NCBI GenBank assembly: GCA_026214975.1
Contig: CM047815.1
Location: forward strand, 63,991,852 to 64,055,851
Source of the DNA: Gentiana macrophylla
Lineage: Eukaryota; Streptophyta; Magnoliopsida; Gentianales; Gentianaceae
Direction of reading: 5' to 3'
Length of the DNA stretch: 64,000 bases
Part shown: piece after piece, positions 1 to 11,200 of the stretch
How the letters are laid out: every line of letters starts with the position of its first letter
How positions within the stretch are numbered: the stretch's first letter is position 1
Made by a program: the position numbers and the translations under genes
The notes under the pieces: generated by a model
The model's input: the letters and a program-made list of their open reading frames with translations, nothing else
Database searches by the model: none
Told to the model about the DNA's origin: nothing

Positions 1-1249
1 AGAGAGACAGAGGGTTCCAGTTAGTATCTGCAAACTTTCTTTTTAAAGTGAAGCATTGATATTTGTCTCTTGTTTTGATCAAAAATATCATTTTGGATTT
101 CTACTTTTTCTCTAAATTGATTTTTTGGATGATTTGTGTTTTCCTCTTTCTGTTTAAAATCGGCTGCTTTTTGCTTTTGTATCAATGGTTAGATCCGTAC
201 GAAAATCAAGTACATGTTTTCGCCTTTGTGTGGCTTTTTACGGGGGTGGGTTGCTTTATTTATGTTTTTCTTCATCTGGGTTTTGTTTGTTTTCTAGTTT
301 GGCGCGATCAATGTTGGATGGTATCGCAGTGGGCAAGCTTGATTATGCTGGATTTCTGTAACGGACTCAAATTGGGATTCCTAAGCTTTTTTTGTTAGTG
401 TAGTTGCCCATCTTTTTCTGGTATTCAATGTGATTTTTTTTACAACATGCATTGATCGACCATTAGGCCTTTTAGCTAGGAAATTTTTGGTTTAGTTATT
501 GTTTATGAGCATTATAATGAAATGGACTTCTGCTTATGATTTGTGAGTTACTGTGTAATATTGCAATTGCTTGACCTTCCTTTTGGTTATTTATTTATGT
601 ATTTTTTAATTCCATCCGTCGAATTGCCAGAGCTTGAATTGTTGATGGTGAGTAGGAATATTCTATCCAGTTGTTATCTATGTCTGTATCTGACAATATA
701 GATAGTTGTGATGAACCCCTATGATTGTCTTCTATAATTTTTTTAAGATATGATAGTATAATCCTGTATGCATATGAAATTTGGACAATTGACAAGCAAC
801 ACTCACGGATGAATAAAAATCAACATTATTTGCATTTAGATGTAGTACTTGATTAGATTGTATAACATATGCCAGAATGTTGTTAACAGTCATCACGGAA
901 AAGATCGAGTTAGATGAAAGATTTTTGTATATATATGTCAGGGGTTAATTTTCCTTCATTCTTGGGTCCAGTTTTTGGTATTAACGTCAGGTTGAGAATT
1001 TTAGCAGATTCCTTAATGCATATGTAAGTCTCTTCTGGATACAGTAAGTCCTCCAAATGGGAGAGTATTCTATGTCAAGGAATTTAAACAAACAATTTTA
1101 TTTACCTGGAATATAGTGATCGGCTATAGGCTCTGTGGACTTGTTCATGAATATGTGGTTATTTAGTATCCTGGTTTAAGGTTGACAAATTTTGGTTTAA
1201 CATTTCTGTCCTGGTTGTCTTTTTCAGGGTCTAAGCTGCCATACTAGCA
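1..1249 (+). other. 5' leader and leader intron of the TTM-like gene
   Basis: No coding sequence with any family resemblance is visible here. The stretch is T-rich and intron-like. It ends in a pyrimidine-rich tract and an AG acceptor at about 1227, 22 bases before the ATG at 1250, so the start codon probably lies near the 5' end of the second exon and the first, non-coding exon lies at or before the window start. The donor site cannot be placed with confidence. The short open frames in this stretch look like chance. Confidence 0.5.
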
Positions 1250-4200
1250 ATGTCTTTAGATGGCTGCAACGGGAATTCAAGTCATCGAAGACCTGGCCTA
1301 TTGAAAGATCAAGTACAATTGGTGAAGAGAAGGGATTGTGATCGTTATGAAATCACACCCATACCAGATGCTTTATCCTTTGAGAAAGGTTTCTTTGTTT
1401 TCATAAGGGCATGCCAACTGCTGGCTCAGAAAACAGATGGACTGGTATTGGTAGGATTAGCCGGTCCTTCAGGGGCTGGAAAGTCCGCTTTCACTGAGAA
1501 AATACTCACTTTTATGCCTAGTGTTGCTGTTATTTCAATGGACAATTACAATGATGCTAGCCGGATTATTGATGGAAACTATGATGGTAAGTACCTATGT
1601 CTGGTTACTATATGTTCTTCAAACTATTAGGACCTGATTCATGGTAAATTTGCCATTTTTACATTTTGGGCCCTAATGTGATTTGTTCTTCGCTTAAGCT
1701 GCTGTCCTTGTGTCTCCGCTCTTTGTTCCCTCCCTTGTTTGTTTTTCGTTTTCCTCGTATTTCTTGGATTAATAAGTCTTTTTCTGTTCATGGAAGTTAA
1801 AAACAGAGTATCCATTTTGCATGATGATCTTCTTCATAGAACAGAGTATCTATTTGTGCCTGATGTCTCATTTGATGAATGTAAAAAATAGATTGTTTTA
1901 TTTGATGATTTCATCTCCTGAGGAAAGAGATCTAAATAGGCTACGGAAGCAGCCACTAATCGGCTCTAAATCAAAATAATTTGAATTCAAAGGTATTAAG
2001 GAAACCTAATTATGACCATAATTCCAATAAATCAGGTTATCGAATCAACCTAAAGACCACACTTAAAACACTTAGCAACGTCTAGTACATAATCAAGCAG
2101 CAAAACAAATATCTGAACAACCAAGCTTGCAGCTTAACTATTGAAACATTGTAGTTCAAGTAGCTTTGGTAAACACATCTACTATCCGATTCTTGGATGA
2201 GGTATGAGTAAGGGAGATTTCCTTGCTTTCAACTTTCATAATAAGCCTGTCAATCTCAACATGCTTTGACTTATCATGTTAAACATGGTTCTCAACCAGT
2301 TAATGGCTAATATATTATGACAATTCATTTGTATAGATTTAGAGGTAGGCACTATGATCTTCTTTATTTTCTTCATGAGCCAAATTCCTTCACAGATCCT
2401 CATTGCCTAAGGCTTTAAGCTTTGTTTATGTCATGCTTCTTGCAACCACAAGTTGCATTTCGCTTCACTAGGCTATAGGATTAACCCCAACAGGAGCAAT
2501 TACCAGCAGTAAATCTCAAAGCTGTCAAGGCAATCGCTTAGGTGCGCCTAGGCAACGCCTAGGCGATAGTCGAGGTCTTACAACCTAGAAGTTAGGCGAC
2601 AGTCGCCTCTGCAAGATGCTGTAAAAAGTGGTTGCATGTGTATGTGTGTACATGATGAAACTTTTGACTACTAAGTACTCTTGTCTAAGTTTGTGCATAA
2701 ATGGCTAGTTTAATTGATATCATTGGGTGGTTAGAACATACCACATATGCTAGCGTCTGCAATTGGTTTGATGTCGTTGGAGCTTATGGTGCTCACAAGA
2801 CGCATTTGAATATTTGTTTGATAGGAATTGGCTGTATGTGACTTTTACTGATTTTCTTGTCAATTGGCATATATGTTTCAACTTTTTCTATGATGCCTAG
2901 CCATGCTAGGCGAGCCTAGGCAACTTAGGCAACCCAGAGAAAACAATGGAGCGAGTTAATTCTCATTATGAATTACAAGAAGGAATAAAGGGATTAAATA
3001 CAAGTTTAGAAGTTCAACAGCCTAGACAAAAATGAGGCGGGAACATCTAATTAAAAGCTTTTTAGAAAGCTGATTAACAGTAATAAACCAGCCAACTACC
3101 CAAGGATTAAGTAAATCCTTTAATAATTAATACAGCTAAGACATAGCAAAATAAATAATAAAACGTACATGTTACATAATAAAACACATGTTACATGTAA
3201 TGTTTCTACACCCCCTCTGCAACCAACCTTGCAACATAGGCTGACAATGAGTTGAGAGGTTGAGCCTTGGTGAGGATCTCAGCAATCTGGGATTTAGACC
3301 AGATGTGATTCAGGGATATATCCTTGCTTTCAATGTGTTCCTTGATGAAATGACGATCACTTTCAGCATGGTTAGTTTTATCATCTTGAATTCAATTTTC
3401 AGCCATCATGAGAGCTGAATTATTGTCACAAAGCAGCTGGATGGGACTAGGACAAGGAACTTTTAGATCAGCGAGCACTCGTTTGATCCAAATACCTTCA
3501 CAAACGCCTAGAGCAAGAGCTCTATGTTCAGATTATGCACTGCTCCTAGAGATTCTAAGTTGTTTTTTGCTTCTCCAAGTAACCAAGTTGCCCCATACAT
3601 AAGAATGGTAACAGTAGTAGATCTTCTATGACAAATCTCCTGCCCAGTCTGCATCAGTGTATATATCTATGTTTCCGTTGGTTGATTTTCCAAAATAGAC
3701 CTTGGCCAAGACTAGACTTTAGGTACCTCAGAATCCTGTAAACAGCTTGCCAATGTTCTTGAAATGGATGATGCATGACATGCTAAGCTCACAACATAGC
3801 TTATGCTAGGCCTCTCAGGTATCTGTCTCTATAAATAAGAGCAACATCAGTCTTGACTCTTAATTTTAAACCAGGATCAAGGGGTGATTAGGCAGGCTTG
3901 CATCCCAGCATACCAGTCTCATTAAGAAGATAAAAACATATATCATTTGTGCGCCTGATATGCCAACCTTAGTTCTTGCTATCTCCATGCCTGGAAAGCC
4001 TCTGAGGTTCCCAAGGTCCTTCACTTCGAATTCTTTTGCATGAAATTTCTTCAAGTTTTGCATTTCAACATAATCATCCCCTGTGATGATAATGCCATCA
4101 ACATTGTTAGAAGTTGTGTTTTGTGTTATGTTTGTTATTAGCCGACTTAGGTTAAACCTGGAGTAAGGGTCAAGTAAGCCCGTTAGGGTTAAGAGTCTCT

Positions 4201-7200
4201 GTATTGGTTTCCTATATAAAGTGGTGAGGGAACAACTTTTCGATCCCAATTGTTTTCCAGTATATGTTGTGTTCTGATAACATTTTATCAGATCCATCCT
4301 CTCTTAAACTAAATTCTCTTTCTAGTTTGCTCCGTAAACAATAAAAGGTTCAGCCTTCATCAACTCATCCGATGGAGTCCAAGCCGGAATCTTTTCCCAG
4401 TATGTTCTCTCCGGCTTCTCAACTGTCATCAATCACTTTTGTTAAGTTGAATGGAAAGAAATATACCCTTTGGTCCCGATCGGTTGAAATCTTTCTAACA
4501 GGAAAGGGTATGGATCATCATCTTTCCAAGGATAAGCCAAGGGCCAATGATCCGACAGCATCTTCAAGGAAACAAGACGATGCTCAAATTATGTCATTGA
4601 TGCCAAATAGCATCTAACCAAATATCAGTTCCACGTTACTGTATCTCAAGTCGGCCAATGATCTGTGGGTCTGACTGCAGCAGATGTACTCCAGTTCGGA
4701 GAATCTTACACGCATCTATGAAATGTCAGCAGTATTTCAAGCTTGAACAGGGGAATCTGAGTTTAGAAGACATTTACCATTACCCTTGCCAATGGATCAT
4801 CCACCCAAGTCCTAGGCATGGGTAATGCGATTCTTAATTCTGACGTTTCCTTAATGCCGACACTTGATGTCGCAACTTTTCCAATTAATCTTTTTTCTGT
4901 TAGCAAACTTACTAAAGATTTGAATTATGCTATTACCTTTCTTCCTCGTTCATGGGTTTTGCAGGATCTACGAACGAAGAGGAGGATTGGTACAAGGCAT
5001 GAATGGGATGGATCATATTCTTTCAGTAACACCTTCCACGGCATTACAAGTTGATTTTGTCTCCGATGGATTGGCACTGTTGTCTTGGCCATCCATCTTT
5101 GCCTATTTTAAAGCTACAAGTTCCTAGTCTTGTGAAGCATGTCAGATTGGTAAACATTGTCGGTCATCCTTTAAAAGTATTAATAATCATATGAGGAGTA
5201 CTCCTTTTGAGTTGATACATTCAGATGTTTGGGGACCCTTTCACATCCCATCGAATAAATTTTGTTATTTCATTACTTTTATCGATGATCATTCTCGTAT
5301 GACATGGCTTTTTCTTATGCAATAAAAAATTAACACATGTTTTCATTTATTTCAACAAGAAATCCAGACCCAGTTTGGTTACCAAATTCGTACTGTGCGA
5401 TCAGATAATGCTAGAGAATATAAAGGCCAATTCTCCCACTTTCTTTCAGAGAAAGGGATCATTCATCAAACCTCGTGTGGGTATACACCACAACAAAATG
5501 GGGTGGTAGGACGTAAAAATCGTCACCTCATTAATGTGGCTCGTACTCTCATGTTGTCAATGAATGTTCCCAAATTCTTGTGGGGAGATGCCGTGTTAGA
5601 AACATGTCATGTGATCAGCATCCCTACAAAAACCTTGGCATGGCAGTCACCTTTTTTCTATATTGTTTCCATCAGTCACCTTTTTCTATTCCCTCGAAGG
5701 TTTTTGGGTGTGTCTATTATGTTCATAATCTAGGTCCTGGTTTAGATAAGTTCCATCCAAGGGCCACAAAATGTGTATTTTGGGTTATTCTTGGACTCAA
5801 AAGGGTATCGGTGTTATAGTCCACATCTTAGAAAATATTGTCTCAGCTGATGTCAATTTCAATGAAAAGTTGGCCTACTACCAAAGTACGATAATAAACA
5901 CCACATTTCTTGAACCGGTCCAGCCCACTAGAGTACCGAGTTACCAGAAAATCTGCCTTTACCTGTTGCTGATTATCAGCAACCCATTGAGACAGGTTCG
6001 GTTGTGCCACCTCCTCTCACAAAAGTCAACTACCGTAAGTGGAAAAGAACTGCAGCATTGCCAAGTCCTCCTCCTAGTTCGGAAGATCCAGCACCATCGG
6101 ATTCATCACAGCCAAATAAAGTTGAGCAAAGGTAACAGTTCACATGATATTCTTCCTATTGCTCACCGTAAGGGGAAGCGGTCTTCTGTGACTAAGCACC
6201 CCATTAGTCACCGAAGTATGCTTGTTTCCTCACAAAAATATGTAGTGTTTCCACGCCTAAAAAGTTTCAGGAAGCTTTGGATGATCTGGGGTGGAGGTTG
6301 GCTATGGAGGATGACTAGGGAGAACGAAATTCTATTGGTATTAAGTTTAGCTACAGAGGCAAATGTTCCCAATAGTCAATACCATATGATTGAGTGGATC
6401 CCCTACCCACCAGCCTTGCCTTATGTTTATTAAGGGACTTATTAGAGTTATACTCCTCCTTCCCAAAATATAATTCCATTTGAGTGGTTTAAGTGTCATT
6501 AATTTTAATTATAAAAGTTTAAAATACTCTTTGTAAAGTAGTAAAAAGCGGATGAATATATAATAAATTAGGGGTTGAAGTAAGAAAAATGTAATAAATG
6601 TCATATTGGTAGTCTAAATGGACTTATTTTATGGGACAAAACCAAAATTCTAAATGGATTTTTATTTTGAGACGGAGGGAGTACTTTATTGTAAATCAGC
6701 ACTCATATAAGTGTCTATGAGTGCTGGTTTTGTGAATTAACAGTGTAAGTGCCTTTATTGTTATCATAATAAGGTTGTTGTTCAAAGAATTTCACATCCA
6801 CAGTAACATAGAGGTTTCTTTTATCACTAGGAGAACAGCACTTATACCCTTTTTTTTTATTAGAGGAATAACCAATAAAGATACATTAGACAGCCTTATG
6901 ATCTAATTTACTCCTATGAGCAGAGTACAACCAATCACTATCAGCAGTATCATAGGACTTGAAGATCTCAATAATCTTAGCTGACGTGGATCCTATGAGC
7001 CATGTCATGCCCATGTTAATATCAATCTTCCATTGTTTATATGAGAGTTCCTCTGGTTTTGATTGATTGATTGCCTTAGTAAGGAAATCATTTTTACAAT
7101 TTTCAGAGACATACACCATGATTGTCCTTGCTCAAATGAGATAGCTTATCCCATCCAATTTGTGATTTGAGTCAGGAAGAGAGTTGCCTTTAGCAATTAG

Positions 7201-8233
7201 CATTTCCAAACGGATGATGGTTGACCCCTCTATTATGGGCGTCATTTCGGTTTTATCAGATGCCATTATCAGAGAGGTCTAAATGAAGAAGAGCTTTGAA
7301 GCAGAAAATTAGCAGTGTTCTAAAAGCCGCCTAGACGGCGTCTAGACGCTAGGCGGCTACCCATTGTACCGAATACTCCTTAGGCGTGCTGGGCTAGGCG
7401 GGGTTGGTCCTGGGCGGGTCTAGTCGGTCCTAGTTGGTCTAAGGCATTACCAAATCCATTTTTTAGATCTAATGTTCTAGTTATTAAAAAAACAGAACGG
7501 ATGCGATTCCCCCTCTCCGCCCCTCCCCAAACAGCCCGACATCTTCTTCCTTCCCGCCTTCCCATGCCACCTCACCGGCGCAACCACCGCCCCCCGCCAC
7601 CCTCCAGTATTTGACTCTTGAGGTGTTGTTCTTACTTCTTAGACATATTTTAACTTAATCTTGTGTTTTTGTTCTTTTGATTCTTTCCTTAATGTTTATA
7701 CTTTTATGACTTATGTGAACAATAGTCTTTGTAGTAGTATTATAAAAAAACAAAAAACAAAGAAAAAACCTAGGCGCTAGGCGCCACCGCACTGACCTAC
7801 TAGCTTACAACGTTTTTTTTAGAACATTGAAAATTAGAGATGAGGCTCTAAAACCGTGTAAGAATCTTAGAAATAGATTATTTTATTCAATGATATCATC
7901 TCAAGCAGATTTGCATAGGTTAGCCACTGAACGGCTCAAATTCAAAATAATTTTGAATTCAGAGCTTTATAAGGCAACCCAATTATGACCCTAATCCGAC
8001 TAAATCAAGGCTATCAAATCAACCTAATGATCACATTTAGTACACTAAGCAATGGCTAGTACAACAGCAAACTACAAAATAAATAACGTAATAAACAAAT
8101 ACTAATTACCCCTGAACTAACACCACATATAAATCAACTTGGTTTATCTTTCTCGTAAATTAATTAGAAGTTTCTTGTTCAATCTCACAAATTTATTTCC
8201 CCCGGCCTCCCGCCTAAATTAATCAGAAGCTCT

Positions 8234-8275
<42 letters not shown>

Positions 8276-11200
8276 AAAGGTAGAAGCTCTGGTTTTTTTA
8301 TCAACCTATTATTAGTAGTGTTTTTCCCCCCTCAAAAGTATGTTGTTCAGAGTTTTATCTTTGGTAGCAGATCCACGCTTGACTGACTATGATACATTGC
8401 TGAAGAATATTCAAGACCTCAAAGCCGGGAAACAGGTTGAGGTGCCAATATATGACTTCAAATCCAGTTCCCGTGTAGGATACAGGTTGGAACCCTTCTT
8501 CTCTATTCTTGTTACGGTATTAATCTTCTAGCTAATGTAGGGTGGCTTCTTTTCTGATGCTGAGGAAATAGTTGTTTGATTAAAAGTTATCTAACTATAA
8601 GAAGTAATGAGCATGTTTAGTTGTATGCTTTGATCTTATTAGGTGCATATCTTCACAGAGAGGAAGCATGTGTCTGGGCACCTAGTCCATTATGGGCCGA
8701 TTAACAACTCTCAGAAATGATTATTAACATTTATGTGTAATAGCCATGGGAAACCAAAAAAAAAAAAAAAAAGAATGTAATGCTGCCATATCTCCTTCGG
8801 ATAAAACAGTAAATGACTAGAAGTATAATAAACTCGACCATAAGAAATCCCTTTCAGGAAGTTAGCATCAATATCCTACATGAATGTATATATTCAAGTG
8901 TTTTAGGGAGGAAGACCAAGGTAGCCAAGTTCTTTCTTCAAATTGTAATGTGAAAATCAGGAACAAAGAATGAAACTATTCCTTTGTGGAATGATGCGGC
9001 ATCTCTCTTAAGATTCCTCAATGGTATCTCTCTTTGGATTGCTCAATGGGACTGTAGTTTGCTACGCTGGAATTTGGAAGAGTTGTCATATTTGTTTTGT
9101 ACTTCCCTTTTCTCTTTGTTCCTTCTCCAATTCCTTGTTTCCTTAGATGATTTTGACTTTCAGGACTTTACAGGTCGGAAACTGATTCTGTATTGTACCC
9201 CGTTTTTGGTTTGAATCAGCTAGACCAGATGACACTCTTGGTGATGAATATTGGTGACTTTTGCTAGGCAAAACTAGGCATTGAAAGCTTGGCAAGTACT
9301 CTTTTGTTAGAAAACTCTGTCTACCGTCGGTAGCAAACATTTATGCTTACAATATGCTGGTCAGACTGGCTAGTTGTTGACTGCAGCTTTAGTTTCTTGC
9401 ATAATATCATACTCATGTATTTGTCCCCTTTGTCCTTTGGCAAGCCAATAGATTAAAAAATCATTATTGTTTTTTTCTTTAAATATACCATTTAGTCAAT
9501 CTCTGCAACTGGATTCATCTTGGCTACCTTAGCTCTCTGATTCTTTTGATCTGAGTGGCAATATGTTGGTCACAGGACACTTGAAGTTCCAAGTTCCCGT
9601 ATAGTGATAATAGAGGGTATTTATGCTTTAAGCGAAACATTGAGGCCACTATTGGATCTTCGAGTATCTGTGACTGGTGGAGTTCACTTTGACCTAGTCA
9701 AACGGGTTCTAAGGGATATCCAGCGTGCCGGGCAGGAACCTCAGGAAATAATCCACCAGATATCTGAAACAGTTTGTCTTCCTCCTCTTTGTCTGCCAAT
9801 TTTAGTTGTTTGTCCCATCCATGAAGCTCTTATGTATACTTCTTCACAGGTATATCCAATGTACAAGGCTTTCATTGAGCCTGACCTCCAAAACTGCCAA
9901 GATATTAAAATAATGAACAAGTTCAATCCGTTTACTGGATTCCAGAGCCCTACTTATATATTAAAGGTAACATTCCAAATCATGTCCCGTTAGTGCTTAG
10001 TTTTTTTTATTTATGTTTTTCATCATTAAATACATAATTTGTTGGAAAAGAAGGATTTTTAATATTTCAGTAAATGCTTCTTAATGAATAAGCTGTAATG
10101 CTCTGCAAAACTGAATGTATTTTCACCTGTTATATTAGTCTTCTAGAGATGTGAAACCAGAAGAAATTAAATCTGTCCTACCTGAAGGCTTCACAGAATC
10201 ATCAGAGCAGACGTATGATATATATCTTCTGCCGCCTGGTGAGGATCCTGAGACATGCCAATCATATCTTAGGATGCGCAATAAGGATGGAAAGTACAAT
10301 CTCATGTTTGAGGTTTGCTTTCTTTCTGTATTCCTCGTTGTAAATTTTGCATAGAATTTTTGAGTGTGTTTTTTTCCAATGAATTCATCATGGCTTAGAA
10401 GATTTTATTATTTTTTTTTTTCTCTCGTGAGTAGTATATGTTTATGATGCTTTGTCCCTTTGATGTAGCTTTTATTTTGCTTTTGTTAAATTAACATGCT
10501 TAACCTGTGATGTTTCCAACACATTCACTATTCTCAACGTATTATATGGCTTTGTGGAGGTCCACTGTTGATACTTTCTACCAGATTAAACATGTTTTGG
10601 TTTCACTGAAGAAGGCTGCCTCATGCATGAAACCATCCTGCCTGTGTGGGTCTAGGGAGCCAGACCATTTAAGTTTACAATATGAAGCATTAGCTTTTTA
10701 TTTCTATGTTTTGGAATTACTGGACGCTTTATTGTCGTTTCTAGTTTCCTTAGTCTCCTTATTAAAGTTGTGCTTGGTACTTGCGCACCTTCAATTCTTG
10801 TCTTTACCAGATTTATTTTGTTGATAACTGGTGATTTACAAATTGCAAGAAGCATCTCATTCATGCTCAGGCAAAATTGTTCACAATTTTACTTGGCTAG
10901 TTAAGTTGTCACATATCAAAAGAAGTCTTTGATTTTCTGGGGATTGTATCTGGCCTAGTGGTAAAGGCCATTGCATTTCCTTGTGAGAACCAGGGTTCAA
11001 TCCCCACACCCTCTCCCAATATAATAAAAATCCCCTCCCCCTTTCCCCAATTTAGGGGAAAAAAGTCTTCGATTTTCTGATTGGTACCTTATACCTCTAT
11101 ACAGGAATGGGTCAAAGATCCTCCATTTGTCATATCACCAAGAATAACTTTTGAAGTTAGTGTGCGGCTTCTTGGTGGATTGATGGCACTTGGATACACA

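Larger units (their letters stand above)
4105..6445 (+). mobile_element. Ty1/Copia element, 3'-truncated, inserted in the minus-strand Copia
   Basis: It begins with an LTR-like segment (TGTTAGAAGTTGTG at 4105) carrying a leader with a TATA-like motif and an AATAAAA signal near 4341, then gag from 4372, GAG-pre-integrase about 4820-5150 and integrase about 5200-5640. No reverse transcriptase, RNase H or 3' LTR follows; the element stops near 6445 beside a Stowaway MITE. It interrupts the reverse transcriptase loop of the minus-strand Copia, so it is younger than that element. Confidence 0.6.
1880..8125 (-). mobile_element. degenerate Ty1/Copia element in intron 1 (minus strand), with nested insertions
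   Basis: About 230 bases near 1886-2115 and 7873-8100 are diverged direct repeats; both carry a block like AATTATGACC followed by TAATC/TAATT and share flanking order, as two LTRs of one old element would. Between them the minus strand reads Copia parts: a C-terminal RNase H tail at about 2150-2450 (with a KHVEIDRLIM-like segment), the end of integrase at about 6700-6890, and gag at about 6886-7290. A degraded tRNA-Met-type primer site lies just inside the right LTR (near 7853-7866, minus strand). All frames are broken. The rest of the interval is later insertions. LTR ends are approximate. Confidence 0.65.

Noticed and set aside
63..398. 111-codon open frame on the + strand, rich in Phe and Leu
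   Set aside because: It is a T-rich intron-like stretch with no family resemblance, and it lies in the leader of the TTM-like gene.
10930..11050. possible tRNA gene (A and B boxes)
   Set aside because: No cloverleaf stems pair properly, and the tail and flanking duplications show a SINE.
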